From positions 5,722 to 69,721 of the forward strand of contig NZ_BAABLK010000012.1 in assembly GCF_039544305.1 (NCBI RefSeq): 64,000 bases of DNA, written 5' to 3'. The position numbers and the translations under genes are program-made. Within the stretch, counting starts at the first letter, position 1. Each line of letters opens with the position of its first letter. Shown here in pieces: positions 31,738 through 41,056 of this stretch. This stretch comes from Paeniglutamicibacter antarcticus_C. Its GTDB lineage: Bacteria > Actinomycetota > Actinomycetes > Actinomycetales > Micrococcaceae. Below the pieces are notes generated by a model that did not search any database, had not been told where the DNA came from, and was given only the letters and a program-made list of their open reading frames with translations.

Positions 31738-32919
31738 ATGCTTTCCGAGAAGTCCCGCCCGGTCATCGAAGCCACGCTGCCAATCATTGGGGAGCGCATC
31801 TCCCACATCACCCCCAAGTTCTATTCACGGATGTTTGCAGCTCGCCCGGAACTCCTTAACGGTCTCTTCTCCCGGTCAAACCAGAAGAACGGCACCCAGC
31901 AGCAGGCACTTGCCGGTTCCATCGCAGCTTTCGCCAGCCACCTACTGAACAACCCGGGCACCCTTCCGGAAGCCGTCCTGGCCCGCATCGCCCACAAGCA
32001 CACCTCGCTGGGCATCGTCGAAGAACAGTACCCGATCGTGTACGAGCACCTCTTCGCGGCCATCGTCGAGGACCTCGGTGATGCGGTGACCCCCGAGGTC
32101 GCAGAAGCCTGGTCCGAGGTCTACTGGCTCATGGCAGACGCCCTGGTGAAGATCGAAAAGGGCCTCTACTCCAAGCAAGCCAACAACAAGATCTGGACCG
32201 ACTGGAAGCTGGTGACCAAGGAAGTAGCTGGTACCGGGTCAATCACCTTCCGCTTCGTTCCGGCCGATAAAACCCCCGTCACCGTTGCCGAGGCCGGCCA
32301 GTTCGTCTCGGTCAGGGTTCCGCTGCTAGACGGCGTGCGCCAGTGCCGCCAGTACACCCTCAGCGATGCAGTCACCTCGACCACCGAGCGCGTGATCACC
32401 ACCAAGTTCGACGGGGGCGGAGAAGTTTCCCCGTTCATGCACCAGCACCTGAACGTCGGGGACGTCATTGAACTCTCCAACCCGTACGGCGACCTGACAA
32501 TCGACACCACGGGCGCCCCGATCGTGCTCGCTACCGCCGGCATCGGCTGCACCCCGAGCGCATCGGCACTTGCCACCCTGGTCGCAGCCGGCTCGGACCG
32601 GCAGGTGCTGGTCCTGCACGCCGAGGCCACCGAGGAAGCCTGGGCGCTGAAGGAGCAGATGCGCGAATCGGTCGAGGCACTTCCGAATGCCGAGCTGAAG
32701 CTCTGGCTCGAGGACATCAACGCCAAGGCTGAGGGCACGGAGGCAACTGAGGGCTACATGTCCTTGGCCAACCTCGAGCTTCCGGCCGATGCACGCCTGT
32801 ACCTTTGCGGCCCGCTTCCGTTTATGCGTGCGGTCCGCTCACAGGCCATCGACGCCGGCATCCCGGCCACGAACATCCATTACGAGGTCTTCGGCCCCGA
32901 CCTGTGGCTTGCCGCCTAG
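31738..32919 (+). CDS. hmp: Flavohemoprotein, nitric oxide dioxygenase
   Basis: 393 residues from ATG 31738, with AAGGAG 7 nt upstream; a 13-codon-longer reading would run into the operator and is rejected. The globin domain (1-140) has Tyr29 in PKFYSRM, a distal Gln in NGTQQQAL and the proximal His88 in IAHKHTS. The reductase half has the FAD motif RQYTLSD and the NAD motif AGIGCTPSASAL, and ends EVFGPDLWL. It oxidises NO to nitrate with O2 and NAD(P)H in the cytoplasm. The NsrR operator explains its regulation. Confidence 0.97.
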   Translation: MLSEKSRPVIEATLPIIGERISHITPKFYSRMFAARPELLNGLFSRSNQKNGTQQQALAGSIAAFASHLLNNPGTLPEAVLARIAHKHTSLGIVEEQYPIVYEHLFAAIVEDLGDAVTPEVAEAWSEVYWLMADALVKIEKGLYSKQANNKIWTDWKLVTKEVAGTGSITFRFVPADKTPVTVAEAGQFVSVRVPLLDGVRQCRQYTLSDAVTSTTERVITTKFDGGGEVSPFMHQHLNVGDVIELSNPYGDLTIDTTGAPIVLATAGIGCTPSASALATLVAAGSDRQVLVLHAEATEEAWALKEQMRESVEALPNAELKLWLEDINAKAEGTEATEGYMSLANLELPADARLYLCGPLPFMRAVRSQAIDAGIPATNIHYEVFGPDLWLAA

Positions 32920-32974
32920 GGCACCCAGCACTTCTGGCTTCAAACAGATAGGCATATCGGCGAGGCCCGAATAA

Positions 32975-33012
32975 CGCGAAGACCGCCACCTTTCCAGGTG
33001 GCGGTCTTCGCG
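32975..33012. terminator. 17-bp hairpin between convergent hmp and hydrolase genes
   Basis: 32975-32991 pairs perfectly with 32996-33012 around TTCC. Confidence 0.85.
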
Positions 33013-33060
33013 CATTTGTGCCGGCGGCCTTTCCCGGGGCTTTACCCGGGTCCGGGCTCG

Positions 33061-34290
33061 TTAGGCTGGCGGTGGGTTCTGCACGGATGGCTTTTGAAGG
33101 CGTGGGTGTGCGGCACCCTTTTCGATCCAAGAGCGCACCGTGGCGTTGAAGAGGATCGGGTCTTCGATGTTCCACTGGTGGTGCAAGCCAGCCGCGGTGC
33201 GGAACTTGGCCTGCGGAAGGGCCCGTGCCAGCGCAGGAAAGGACCTTGCCACGACCTTGGGCTCCTTGCTTCCGGCAATCACCAAGACCGGCCCCTGGTA
33301 AACGCCCAGCTGGGCCGGAACACCGCCGGGATCGACCTCGTCCAGGATGGCCCGCATGTTATCTGCACGCAACGCCGTTCCGTGTTCGGCGAAAAGGTCC
33401 TTTTCGTCGGCAACCATTCCATAGGCCCCAGCTTGGAAACGCCAGTACCACTCGCTGCCGAAGAGGCGAAGCTGCATGCGGCTCATGGTGCGCATCGAGG
33501 CTGAAACGCCTGCGGCCGGAACACCGGAAATGAGCAGGGATTCGATGAGCTCCGGGTGCCGTGCCAGCACCCGCAAGGCAACTACACCGCCCAAGGACAG
33601 ACCAACTAGGTGGGCGCCTCCATTGGAGACCTCGTCGGCGATGACTGCTGCCACGTCGTCGGCGGCACTGTCTAGTCCCGCCCAGTCCTCCTGGGAGCGG
33701 GCCCCGAAGCCGGGGAGGTCCGGGGTGAGCACCTCGTAATCGCCAAAGGCGCGAACCTGTGGATCCCACGACCAGTTCCCCACGTTTCCGCCGTGCAGGA
33801 ACACGATGGTCTGGGCGGGTTTTCCGTCTTTCCTGGCACGCGCGGGCGCATGGAACTCGGGGTAACCACCCGGATCCCTCGGAGCTCGGGACCTGGTTCT
33901 CCTCGGTGGTTTGGCGGGACGTTCGGGCTTCTGGCTGCCTGCCGGTTTCTTTGCCTTGACCACTGGCGGCTTGTCCGGGGCCTTGGTGTCCATGGCCCCT
34001 GCGCCATTGCCAGGCTTTGCTAGCGGCCCCTGCGCCGATCCGCTCTTTGATTCCTCCCCTGCTTGGGGTTTAGCGTTGGGCTCGGGCTTGCGCTTCTTGG
34101 GCAACGGCTCCGGCTTGGCTTCCCTGGGCTCACGTTTGGGCGTCGGCAACTTGGCTTGCTTTGCGCGCAGCGCGGCTTTCCCGTTCTTGCTATCCGGATC
34201 CGAAATCGCGGTTTCCTCCGGCAGGGAGAGATCCATGAATTCCTCGTCTGCACCGGCGTCTCCTCCGGAAACATCATCTCGCTGGCTCAT
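33061..34290 (-). CDS. Alpha/beta hydrolase with long Lys/Pro-rich N-terminal extension
   Basis: 409 residues from ATG 34290, with GGAG 8 nt upstream. The start overlaps the padR stop (ATGA). Residues 1-150 are disordered and highly basic with repeated Lys-Pro-Ala and RTRSRAPR runs. The hydrolase domain begins near 165: FLHGGNVGNWSWDP (oxyanion HGG), GLSLGGVVAL (nucleophile Ser), an Asp near VIAGSKEP and a His in GLHHQWNIED. Substrate unknown. It forms an operon with padR, so it is probably induced by a small molecule. A basic tail of this length is unusual for cytoplasmic hydrolases. Confidence 0.88.
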   Translation of the reverse strand: MSQRDDVSGGDAGADEEFMDLSLPEETAISDPDSKNGKAALRAKQAKLPTPKREPREAKPEPLPKKRKPEPNAKPQAGEESKSGSAQGPLAKPGNGAGAMDTKAPDKPPVVKAKKPAGSQKPERPAKPPRRTRSRAPRDPGGYPEFHAPARARKDGKPAQTIVFLHGGNVGNWSWDPQVRAFGDYEVLTPDLPGFGARSQEDWAGLDSAADDVAAVIADEVSNGGAHLVGLSLGGVVALRVLARHPELIESLLISGVPAAGVSASMRTMSRMQLRLFGSEWYWRFQAGAYGMVADEKDLFAEHGTALRADNMRAILDEVDPGGVPAQLGVYQGPVLVIAGSKEPKVVARSFPALARALPQAKFRTAAGLHHQWNIEDPILFNATVRSWIEKGAAHPRLQKPSVQNPPPA

Positions 34291-34814
34291 GGCAGGTACT
34301 CCGTTACTGCATCGAGCCACTCAAGTTCCGCGGCTGCGTGCCTGATGCCGTTGTCGAGGGTTGCGGCCATCAGGAAACTGCGCCGATCCGCTGCCGCCCT
34401 CATGTCGATGTCTTCCCGTTGGGAGAGATAGTCATCCAGTACTTCTTGCGTTGCTTCGCGTCTTGCCTGGATCAGTCCCAACACCGAGTCCCGGTCGAGT
34501 TCGCCAGCGAAAAACACCCGGGCCAGGAATGGCTCGCGCGGGGAATGGGCGGTGACCTCACCTTCCAACCACTCAACGAGCACCTGATGACCCAGCTCGG
34601 TGATGTGGTGTTCCTGTCGGTCGGGATAATTTTTCTGCGCAATGGTAGTGACCGTGGCATGCCCGTCTTTCACCAGTTGGGCCAAGGTGCGGTAGATCTG
34701 CGCCTTGTCGGCGTTCCAGAAGTGATTGATTGACGAATCGAAGTGCTTCTTCAACTCGTACCCGGTCATGGGCGACAAGCTCAAGAGCCCGAGGATCAAA
34801 CGCGCAAGAATCAT
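34287..34814 (-). CDS. PadR family transcriptional regulator
   Basis: 175 residues from ATG 34814. The PadR winged helix (1-80) begins MILARLILGLLSLSPMTGYE and continues with FWNADKAQIYRTLAQLVKDG, the family recognition helix; the C-terminal Vir-type helical domain (95-175) makes the dimer. PadR proteins repress adjacent detoxification or efflux genes until a phenolic or drug ligand binds. A 12-bp inverted repeat directly upstream is the likely autoregulatory site. It is co-translated with the downstream hydrolase. Confidence 0.92.
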   Translation of the reverse strand: MILARLILGLLSLSPMTGYELKKHFDSSINHFWNADKAQIYRTLAQLVKDGHATVTTIAQKNYPDRQEHHITELGHQVLVEWLEGEVTAHSPREPFLARVFFAGELDRDSVLGLIQARREATQEVLDDYLSQREDIDMRAAADRRSFLMAATLDNGIRHAAAELEWLDAVTEYLP

Positions 34815-34822
34815 GCTTTTAT

Positions 34823-34852
34823 CCTGACACATCCAATAGGGGATTTGTCAGG
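34823..34852 (-). promoter_or_regulatory. Candidate PadR operator
   Basis: CCTGACACATCC (34823-34834) and GGATTTGTCAGG (34841-34852) form a 12-bp inverted repeat with one mismatch and a 6-nt spacer. It begins 9 nt before the padR start, where binding would block transcription. Confidence 0.6.
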
Positions 34853-35153
34853 TAGCCACGCACTTCCCTTCCTCCCCTGTCCTAGTTTGGCAGCGTTTCC
34901 GGAGCACAGTGGGCACCCCGTAGCGGTGTCCAGCCATGCACCTCAATCAGGTCGGGGTATCCACGCCCTGGACCAATGGTGATTCGGGCACCAAAGCCGC
35001 ATCCCCCCTCCGAACCCCACTTGTCATCCGATCCGGTCTCACGGGCCTGCAAGGTCTCGCAACAGGCGCGCAGATGAAACAAGCCCCCAGCGCAAGAACA
35101 ATGCGCTGGCTCTCCACCTCTTGCGCAGGGAAGAAGGAAGCCAAGAGACGCGG
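34853..35153. other. Intergenic stretch without recognisable gene
   Basis: About 300 nt between padR and the pckG terminator. It should carry the padR promoter. Short open frames on both strands resemble no family known to me. Confidence 0.45.
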
Positions 35154-35190
35154 AAGGCCGGTGTGCGGATAATTTCCGCACACCGGCTTT
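35154..35190 (-). terminator. Terminator of pckG
   Basis: 35154-35169 pairs with 35175-35190 (16 bp, one G-U pair) around TAATT. It lies 61 nt beyond the pckG stop. Confidence 0.8.
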
Positions 35191-35250
35191 CGCTCTCATG
35201 AATGTGAGCCTACGTGCCTTGCCGCCGTGAAGCAGAAGACCCAATGGGGA

Positions 35251-37080
35251 TTAGGCGTCCAGGCGTTCCTTGAGGCCATCCAACTCTGCACGCAACGAAG
35301 CAGGCAGGGCATCACCGAACTTGGCGTACCACTGCTCGATGCTGGCCAGCTCTGGGATCCATTCCTCCGGGTTCACGGCAGTCGCAGCCTCCATGTCGGC
35401 CGGGCTCACGTCCAAGCCGGTCAAATCAAGCGAGCCCTCGGCTGGAACGAAGCCAATCGGCGTCTCGACGGCTTCTGCCTTGCCTTCGATCCGCTCAATG
35501 GCCCACTTCAGCACGCGAGAGTTCTCCCCGAAGCCTGGCCACGCGATTGCGCCTTCGGCATTGCGGCGGAACCAGTTGACCAAGAAAATCTTGGGCAAGC
35601 GCTCCGGGCTGGCCTTGGACTCGATCGAATCCCAATGCTTCAGGTAGTCGCCGGCGTTGTACCCAATGAACGGGAGCATGGCCATCGGGTCGCGGCGAAC
35701 CACGCCTACGGCACCCGAGGCTGCTGCGGTCGTTTCCGAAGACAGGGTCGAACCCATGAAGATGCCGTTGGTCCAGCTCCGGGACTGGGTCACCAAGGGA
35801 ATAGTGGTCTTGCGGCGGCCGCCGAAGAAGATCGCATGGATCTCGATGCCGTCCGGGCTGTAGTATTCCTTGGCGAGCATGTCGACCTGGTCGATCGGAG
35901 TGCAGAAGCGCGAGTTCGGGTGCGCTGCCTTGCGTCCGGAATCCGGGGTCCAGGATTCACCTAACCAGTCGGTGAGGTGCGCCGGGGCCTCATCCGTCAT
36001 CCCCTCCCACCAAACCCCGCCTTCGTCTGTCAGCGCGACGTTGGTGAAGATGGAGTTGCCCTTGACGATGGCACGCATGGCATTGGGGTTGGTGGACCAG
36101 CCGGTGCCCGGTGCAACTCCGAAGAGGCCGTACTCCGGATTGACGCCACGAAGCTCGCCCTCCTTGCCGATGCGCATCCAGTTGATGTCATCGCCCAGGG
36201 TCTCGGCTTTCCAGCCTTCAATGGTCGGTTCAAGCAGGGCGAGGTTGGTCTTGCCGCAAGCCGACGGGAAAGCCGCTGCCACGTTGTAACTCTTGCCCTC
36301 CGGGTTCGTGAGCTTGAGGATGAGCATGTGCTCCGCCAGCCAGCCTTCATCGCGAGCCATCACCGAGGCAATGCGCAGCGCGTAGCATTTCTTGCCCAAC
36401 AAGGCGTTTCCGCCGTAGCCCGAACCGTAGGACCAGATGGAGCGCTCTTCGGGGAAGTGCACGATCCACTTGTCTTCGTTGCAGGGCCAGGCGACATCTT
36501 CGGCGCCCGGCTCCAACGGTGAACCGACGGTATGGACCGCAGGAACGAAGAATGCGTTCTCGGCCTCGATCTTGCGCAAGACCTTGTTGCCGATCAGTGC
36601 CATGATTCGCATGGATGCAACGACGTAGGCGGAGTCGGTAACCTCAACTCCGTACTGCGGGTGCTCGGCGTCGAGCGGACCCATCACGAACGGAATGACG
36701 TACATGGTGCGGCCACGCATGGCGCCGTCGAAAAGCTCGTTGAGCTTTTCCTTCATCTTGGATGGATCCATCCAGTTATTGGTGAAACCAGCATCCTTCT
36801 CGTTTTCCGAGCAGATGAACGTGCGCTCCTCGACACGCGCCACGTCCTTGGGATCGGAGAATGCCGCGAAGGAATTCGGGAATGAAGGATCCGTGAGCTT
36901 CTTCAGCGTGCCGGCTTCAACGAGTTCGGCGGTCAGGCGGTCGTTCTCCTCCTGCGTGCCATCCACCCAATAGACGTTGTCGGGCTTCGTCAGTTCCGCG
37001 ACGTCCTGCACCCAGGCCGCAAGCTCTGCGTGCGTTGTCGGTGCTGCGTCGATGACCTTCTGGTCCGAGCCCTCGCTCAT
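35251..37080 (-). CDS. pckG: Phosphoenolpyruvate carboxykinase (GTP)
   Basis: 609 residues from ATG 37080, where GGAGGG stands 7 nt upstream; two ATGs further up (37086, 37095) are too close to or upstream of that site. Signature segments: FPSACGKTNLA (nucleotide P-loop), GDDINWMRIG (metal loop), NPNAMRA, and FGGRRKTTIPLV. It converts oxaloacetate and GTP to PEP, CO2 and GDP, the entry step of gluconeogenesis in the cytoplasm; in actinobacteria this GTP type replaces the ATP enzyme. The long Glu/Asp-rich N-terminus is normal. Confidence 0.97.
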   Translation of the reverse strand: MSEGSDQKVIDAAPTTHAELAAWVQDVAELTKPDNVYWVDGTQEENDRLTAELVEAGTLKKLTDPSFPNSFAAFSDPKDVARVEERTFICSENEKDAGFTNNWMDPSKMKEKLNELFDGAMRGRTMYVIPFVMGPLDAEHPQYGVEVTDSAYVVASMRIMALIGNKVLRKIEAENAFFVPAVHTVGSPLEPGAEDVAWPCNEDKWIVHFPEERSIWSYGSGYGGNALLGKKCYALRIASVMARDEGWLAEHMLILKLTNPEGKSYNVAAAFPSACGKTNLALLEPTIEGWKAETLGDDINWMRIGKEGELRGVNPEYGLFGVAPGTGWSTNPNAMRAIVKGNSIFTNVALTDEGGVWWEGMTDEAPAHLTDWLGESWTPDSGRKAAHPNSRFCTPIDQVDMLAKEYYSPDGIEIHAIFFGGRRKTTIPLVTQSRSWTNGIFMGSTLSSETTAAASGAVGVVRRDPMAMLPFIGYNAGDYLKHWDSIESKASPERLPKIFLVNWFRRNAEGAIAWPGFGENSRVLKWAIERIEGKAEAVETPIGFVPAEGSLDLTGLDVSPADMEAATAVNPEEWIPELASIEQWYAKFGDALPASLRAELDGLKERLDA

Positions 37081-37316
37081 GTCCATTCCCTCCATTGGGC
37101 TGAATTTGCAATAATTCGATGCTATGGCGCCGCTCCATCTAACCTGTGTGACCCAGGTCGCAAAGAATCTTCGAATTCAGTTCTTCCTCGGTGAAAACCG
37201 CGCCGTTGCGGCCTTCGTAGGGCTCCAGTCAACCACATAAGTGATGAAGGACACGTAGACCGGTCTACATCCAAATGGATAACTTCGGACTATGCCACCA
37301 GCAAGCACGGCTAATT

Positions 37317-37336
37317 TTGTGTCAAACGCATTCGCC

Positions 37337-37344
<8 letters not shown>
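37317..37344 (+). promoter_or_regulatory. Promoter of tRNA-Arg copy 1
   Basis: TTGTGT (37317-37322), 16-nt spacer, TATAGT (37339-37344). Confidence 0.7.
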
Positions 37345-37463
<119 letters not shown>

Positions 37464-37469
37464 AAGATG

Positions 37470-37493
37470 AAAGCCACGAGAAATCGTGGCTTT
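37470..37493 (+). terminator. Terminator of tRNA-Arg copy 1
   Basis: AAAGCCACGA (37470-37479) pairs with TCGTGGCTTT (37484-37493) around GAAA, followed by T. Confidence 0.8.
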
Positions 37494-37556
37494 TCTCGTT
37501 CCGCCGGGATATAGCCTGGCCGCTTCCACCTCGCGTTGAGCAGACTGCTCAGTGCG

Positions 37557-38653
37557 TCAAGCAAGGGCTACGGAGCCCAGCGTCGCCCAAGCCGGAATTC
37601 CCCCGGTCAGCAGGCAAGCTGTCGCCGGAAGAATCGCGCCCGCCGCAAACAAGAGCGCCACCCGGCCTGGCCGTCGCCCCAGCCGCAGCCCGATCAGGGC
37701 GTTGGAAAGGTAGAAGCCGGCCACTCCCGCCCCAAGCAGCAAGCGCGCAGCTCCGCCCAGGGGTGTCCCCGCGCCCTCCACCGCGATGCCGATGGAGGAC
37801 GCGATGAGGGTAAGGGCCAGCACGGTGATGAAGGGGGAAATACATGACCACGTCCCTCATGGCTCCATAGGACCGAGCGTTCCGGGCCGCAGCAAGCCCG
37901 GACTCCGTGATGGGAGCCGCCCACCGGAAGAACGCCCTCGCCAGCAAGGCCCAGGAAACGAAACCGAACATCGCCGAGGTCGCACCTCCAATGGGTGGAT
38001 GCTCCGCAAGGCCCGTCACGCTGAGATAGAAGGCTTCGCCGATCACGACCACGACACACAACCCGATGCGCTCAAGCAAATGCGAGATGGAGACCTGCTC
38101 ATAGATCTCGACGGCAAAGCCGCAACGAAGCACCAACAGGAGCATTTCGAGAATAACGGCCACCACCCACAACAGGTAGCGGTAGGGACTCTCCCGGAAA
38201 ATCAAGCCGAGACACAACGCCGCCGCCGCGAGGTTTTAATCCCAGTGGACGCCACGGGGAAACCGACACCGCCCGTGTCACAAACGGGAAGAGCCACATG
38301 GCCAAAAGCACGATACGGACCCAGGCGGCGCCAACAGCGTACAACCACGCGTATTCCTCGATACCGCCGGGCATGGCCGCGACGACAAGCACGCCCATGG
38401 ATGAATAGCGTCGGCCATAGAGATTGTTGGTGACCATCAGGTTGATCCAGGCCCACCACAGCGGAAAGAACAGGAGCATGAATGCGCCGACTGCCCCTAA
38501 TCCGGTGTCTCCTTCGAGGGTTTCCGCGGAGACGGCAATAACGACAACAAAGACCAGGTCGAAGAACAGCTCGTACCAGTCCACCGGCCGGTGGTCCCGT
38601 CCGGGCTGTGCCGGAACAGGTATCCCTGGCGAGGCAGGATTGGCGACTGTCAT
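37557..38653 (-). pseudogene. ltrA: Decayed low-temperature requirement protein A gene
   Basis: The start (ATG 38653, GGGAG upstream) and the segment DWYELFFDLVFVVVI are diagnostic of LtrA, a polytopic membrane protein. The frame breaks near the T4/A4 run 38234-38237 and continues as LGLIFRESPYRYLLWVVAV. It breaks again at the C5 run near 37835 (coding strand TTTCCCCCTT) and continues FITVLALTLIASSIGIAVEG to the stop at 37557. Removing one base at each run restores 364 residues. The whole gene lies between the two tRNA-Arg copies. Function of LtrA is not settled. Confidence 0.85.
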
Positions 38654-38907
38654 CGTTCCGCTCCCTCGTTGCACTTGCGCGGCCGGGACACAGGGGACTT
38701 CGGAAGGATCACTCCGAGTTGCCGACCTTGGTCTTTCAATTATCGGCGCGACAGGTCGCCCCGTGCTAGGTGCCCGGCGGGTTTGCTTCGAGGCCAGTTC
38801 CTGCGTGGCCCACTGGCATCGGGTACCGGGGCCCGCGGCAACGGAACTCCGTTGGAGTGAGATGGGGCACGGTACGTATTTTTGGATCGACCGGAGGGCA
38901 AATCATA

Positions 38908-39030
<123 letters not shown>

Positions 39031-39037
39031 CACATTG

Positions 39038-39073
39038 GTCAAGAGCCGCAATCGAAAGATTGTAGCTCTTGAC
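39038..39073. terminator. Hairpin after tRNA-Arg copy 2
   Basis: 39038-39053 pairs with 39058-39073 around GAAA, 16 positions with two mismatches in the middle. It also lies 3' of the convergent esterase gene. Confidence 0.7.
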
Positions 39074-39094
39074 GTTTCTGCTTGGGCCACAGTT

Positions 39095-39871
39095 TCAAGA
39101 CCGGCCATTCCCAGTTTCCAGTGCTGCCACCGATTCCTCGACGGCAGCCAGCACCAGGGGTTGGCGCAGCGTACGGAAGTGTCCAGATAGCGGGAGCCGG
39201 AGGTTCTTGGCCCCGGCGAGCGCGCTGCCCCCGGGTATGTGTGGGTCGAACTGCGCAAAGATGGAAATTATTCGGTCATTCGCTTCCTGCTGGGCCTGAA
39301 GCGACAGCAGCACCGCATCCCGGGGAGAGAACTGGCGCAGCGTGCGGGAGAACAGGAACTTGGCATAGGCCGATCCTGCAAATGGTGTCCCCACGGCCAC
39401 CATCCCCAGGATCCGGGGGACCAAGGGCTCGGTTGAACCGTTGTTCACGGGCAGCAACCCATCGAGCATCGCGTGCTTCCCGATCAGCCCGCCCTTGCTG
39501 TGTGCGAGCAACACGCATTCCCGGACCCCGTGAATCCGGCTCAGTTCCTCCAGCCGCTGCCGCACAAGCCGCGCGGATTCGGGAACGGGGCGTTTGTTGA
39601 ATCCCAGTCCCGGAACCGTGTAGACGCGGTACCCGCCATCAACGAGGCGCTGGGCCGCGGGTTCCAGGAACAACCAGGTTTCGTAGACCCCTGGAAGCAG
39701 TACGACGGCCGGGCGCGACGACTCCCCAGCCTCGTAGTTCCCCGGGGGACGGCGACGGAGCACCGAGACCACCTGTCGCCATCCGGCATAGAGGTAGTCC
39801 AGCGCCCACCACCAGGGCCGCGCGAGTTGGCTCATCCGGTTCCCGTGTTCGGCGCATTCCTCGACCCCCAT
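39095..39871 (-). CDS. Esterase/lipase-like alpha/beta hydrolase
   Basis: 258 residues; the ATG touches the stop of the upstream lactonase gene (TAAATG), so the two are translated together. LLPGVYETW is the oxyanion strand, LLAHSKGGLIG the nucleophile elbow (Ser in HSKGG), an Asp is in FDPHIPGG and the catalytic His in SGHFRTL. There is no secretion signal. It resembles bacterial triacylglycerol lipase-like esterases without a lid; the substrate is unknown. Pairing with a lactonase suggests a common, perhaps ester- or lactone-cleaving, task. Confidence 0.85.
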   Translation of the reverse strand: MGVEECAEHGNRMSQLARPWWWALDYLYAGWRQVVSVLRRRPPGNYEAGESSRPAVVLLPGVYETWLFLEPAAQRLVDGGYRVYTVPGLGFNKRPVPESARLVRQRLEELSRIHGVRECVLLAHSKGGLIGKHAMLDGLLPVNNGSTEPLVPRILGMVAVGTPFAGSAYAKFLFSRTLRQFSPRDAVLLSLQAQQEANDRIISIFAQFDPHIPGGSALAGAKNLRLPLSGHFRTLRQPLVLAAVEESVAALETGNGRS

Positions 39872-40900
39872 TTATCGACCGGCCACCTGGGCTGCGATGC
39901 AGGTTGGGCTGTCAATGGCCAGGGATCCAAGGCGTTTGCTGGGCAACCCGTCCTGGCGGTCCATCCCTAGGACCTGGATGGTGTTTGAAAGCTGGTTGGC
40001 CACCAAAAGGGAGCTTCCTACCTGTAAGTGGTGTCGCGGCCACTCTCCCTCGCACGGGGCGCTGCCCAAGACCAAAGGCCTCCCGGCGTTCAACCCGAGC
40101 ACCACCACGACCCGGGCGCCACGCACCCCGACGTAGAGCCTGTTGGTGTTCGGGTCCAGGGAGATCTCCGCGGGGAAATGCTCGCCGGCAAAAATCGCTT
40201 CGCCAAGGCCAGTGCGTGAAACTTCCCTGTATATGCCTGTCAAATCGGCTTGGAGGGCCACGACCTCGGCACCGTGCTCCGTCACCACGTAGATCAAACC
40301 CGAGGGGTGTTCCACAAGGTGGCGAGGGCCGTCCCCCTTGCGCAAGGCGATTTGTTGGCGAAGCCGCAACTCCCCTGCGTCCAAGTCCCAGACCCGCAGT
40401 GAGTCATGGCCCAAATCGGTGGTGATGATCCGGCCCGATCGCAACACGGTGCTCTGGTGTGAACGCGAGGCGCGCGCGTCATGCCCCGGAACGGCAAAGG
40501 GATCCTTCGAGGCCGGGGCCACGGCCGGTTTGGCCAGGGATCCGTCTGGGTTGACGGGGAAGGCCAACACCCGCCCGTCGCCGTAGCAGCTGGCGATAAG
40601 CGGGCCCGCGCTGCCCGCAACGGTCAGGTGGCATACCAGGTCTCCGGCGGGCACCGGCTTGCCCAACAGCTCGAGTCGGTCGTAGTCGATGATGGCATAG
40701 GCGGCGACCTCGCCCCGGGGTTCAAGCGCCGCATAGATCACCGGCAGCTTCGGGTGGGTGGCGATCCACGACGGCGAATCCGCATGGTGGGCAAGCCCCA
40801 GGTCCCGCAGGACGCCGTTGCTGATTTCCACTGCTCGGATGCCCAGGCTCGCACCGCCACCGTCCGGCGAGTATCCGCCAACCCAAAACTTCTTGTCCAT
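39872..40900 (-). CDS. Lactonase family protein (YbhE-type beta-propeller)
   Basis: 342 residues forming a seven-bladed propeller like 6-phosphogluconolactonase of the Pgl/YbhE type: FWVGGYSPDGG at the start, SPSWIATHPKLPVIYA, HDSLRVWDLD, GPRHLVEHPSGLIYVV and the closing LLVANQLSNTIQVL. By family it may hydrolyse 6-phosphogluconolactone in the pentose phosphate pathway, but carbohydrate-acid lactonases of other specificity share this fold. No signal peptide. CAGGAT lies 6 nt before the ATG on the reverse strand. Confidence 0.88.
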   Translation of the reverse strand: MDKKFWVGGYSPDGGGASLGIRAVEISNGVLRDLGLAHHADSPSWIATHPKLPVIYAALEPRGEVAAYAIIDYDRLELLGKPVPAGDLVCHLTVAGSAGPLIASCYGDGRVLAFPVNPDGSLAKPAVAPASKDPFAVPGHDARASRSHQSTVLRSGRIITTDLGHDSLRVWDLDAGELRLRQQIALRKGDGPRHLVEHPSGLIYVVTEHGAEVVALQADLTGIYREVSRTGLGEAIFAGEHFPAEISLDPNTNRLYVGVRGARVVVVLGLNAGRPLVLGSAPCEGEWPRHHLQVGSSLLVANQLSNTIQVLGMDRQDGLPSKRLGSLAIDSPTCIAAQVAGR

Positions 40901-41020
40901 GCATCAATCCTGCCTCGTCAACCGGCACCCATGCCCCTCGGTGCCAAAATGATGTCCGATCGTGTTGTTATGTATCCCTAGCCGGAGTCATTCACGTGTC
41001 CGATCCGATGATCGCACTAT

Positions 41021-41050
41021 TTGCACTGACTGGTCAGTATGATTTAGAAT
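41021..41050 (+). promoter_or_regulatory. Promoter with TetR-type operator for the YhgE operon
   Basis: -35 TTGCAC (41021-41026), 18-nt spacer, -10 TAGAAT (41045-41050), 6 nt before GTG 41057. The perfect 14-bp inverted repeat ACTGACTGGTCAGT (41025-41038) fills the spacer. The operon's last gene is a TetR repressor, so this is its likely own site. Confidence 0.75.
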
Positions 41051-41056
41051 CAATGT

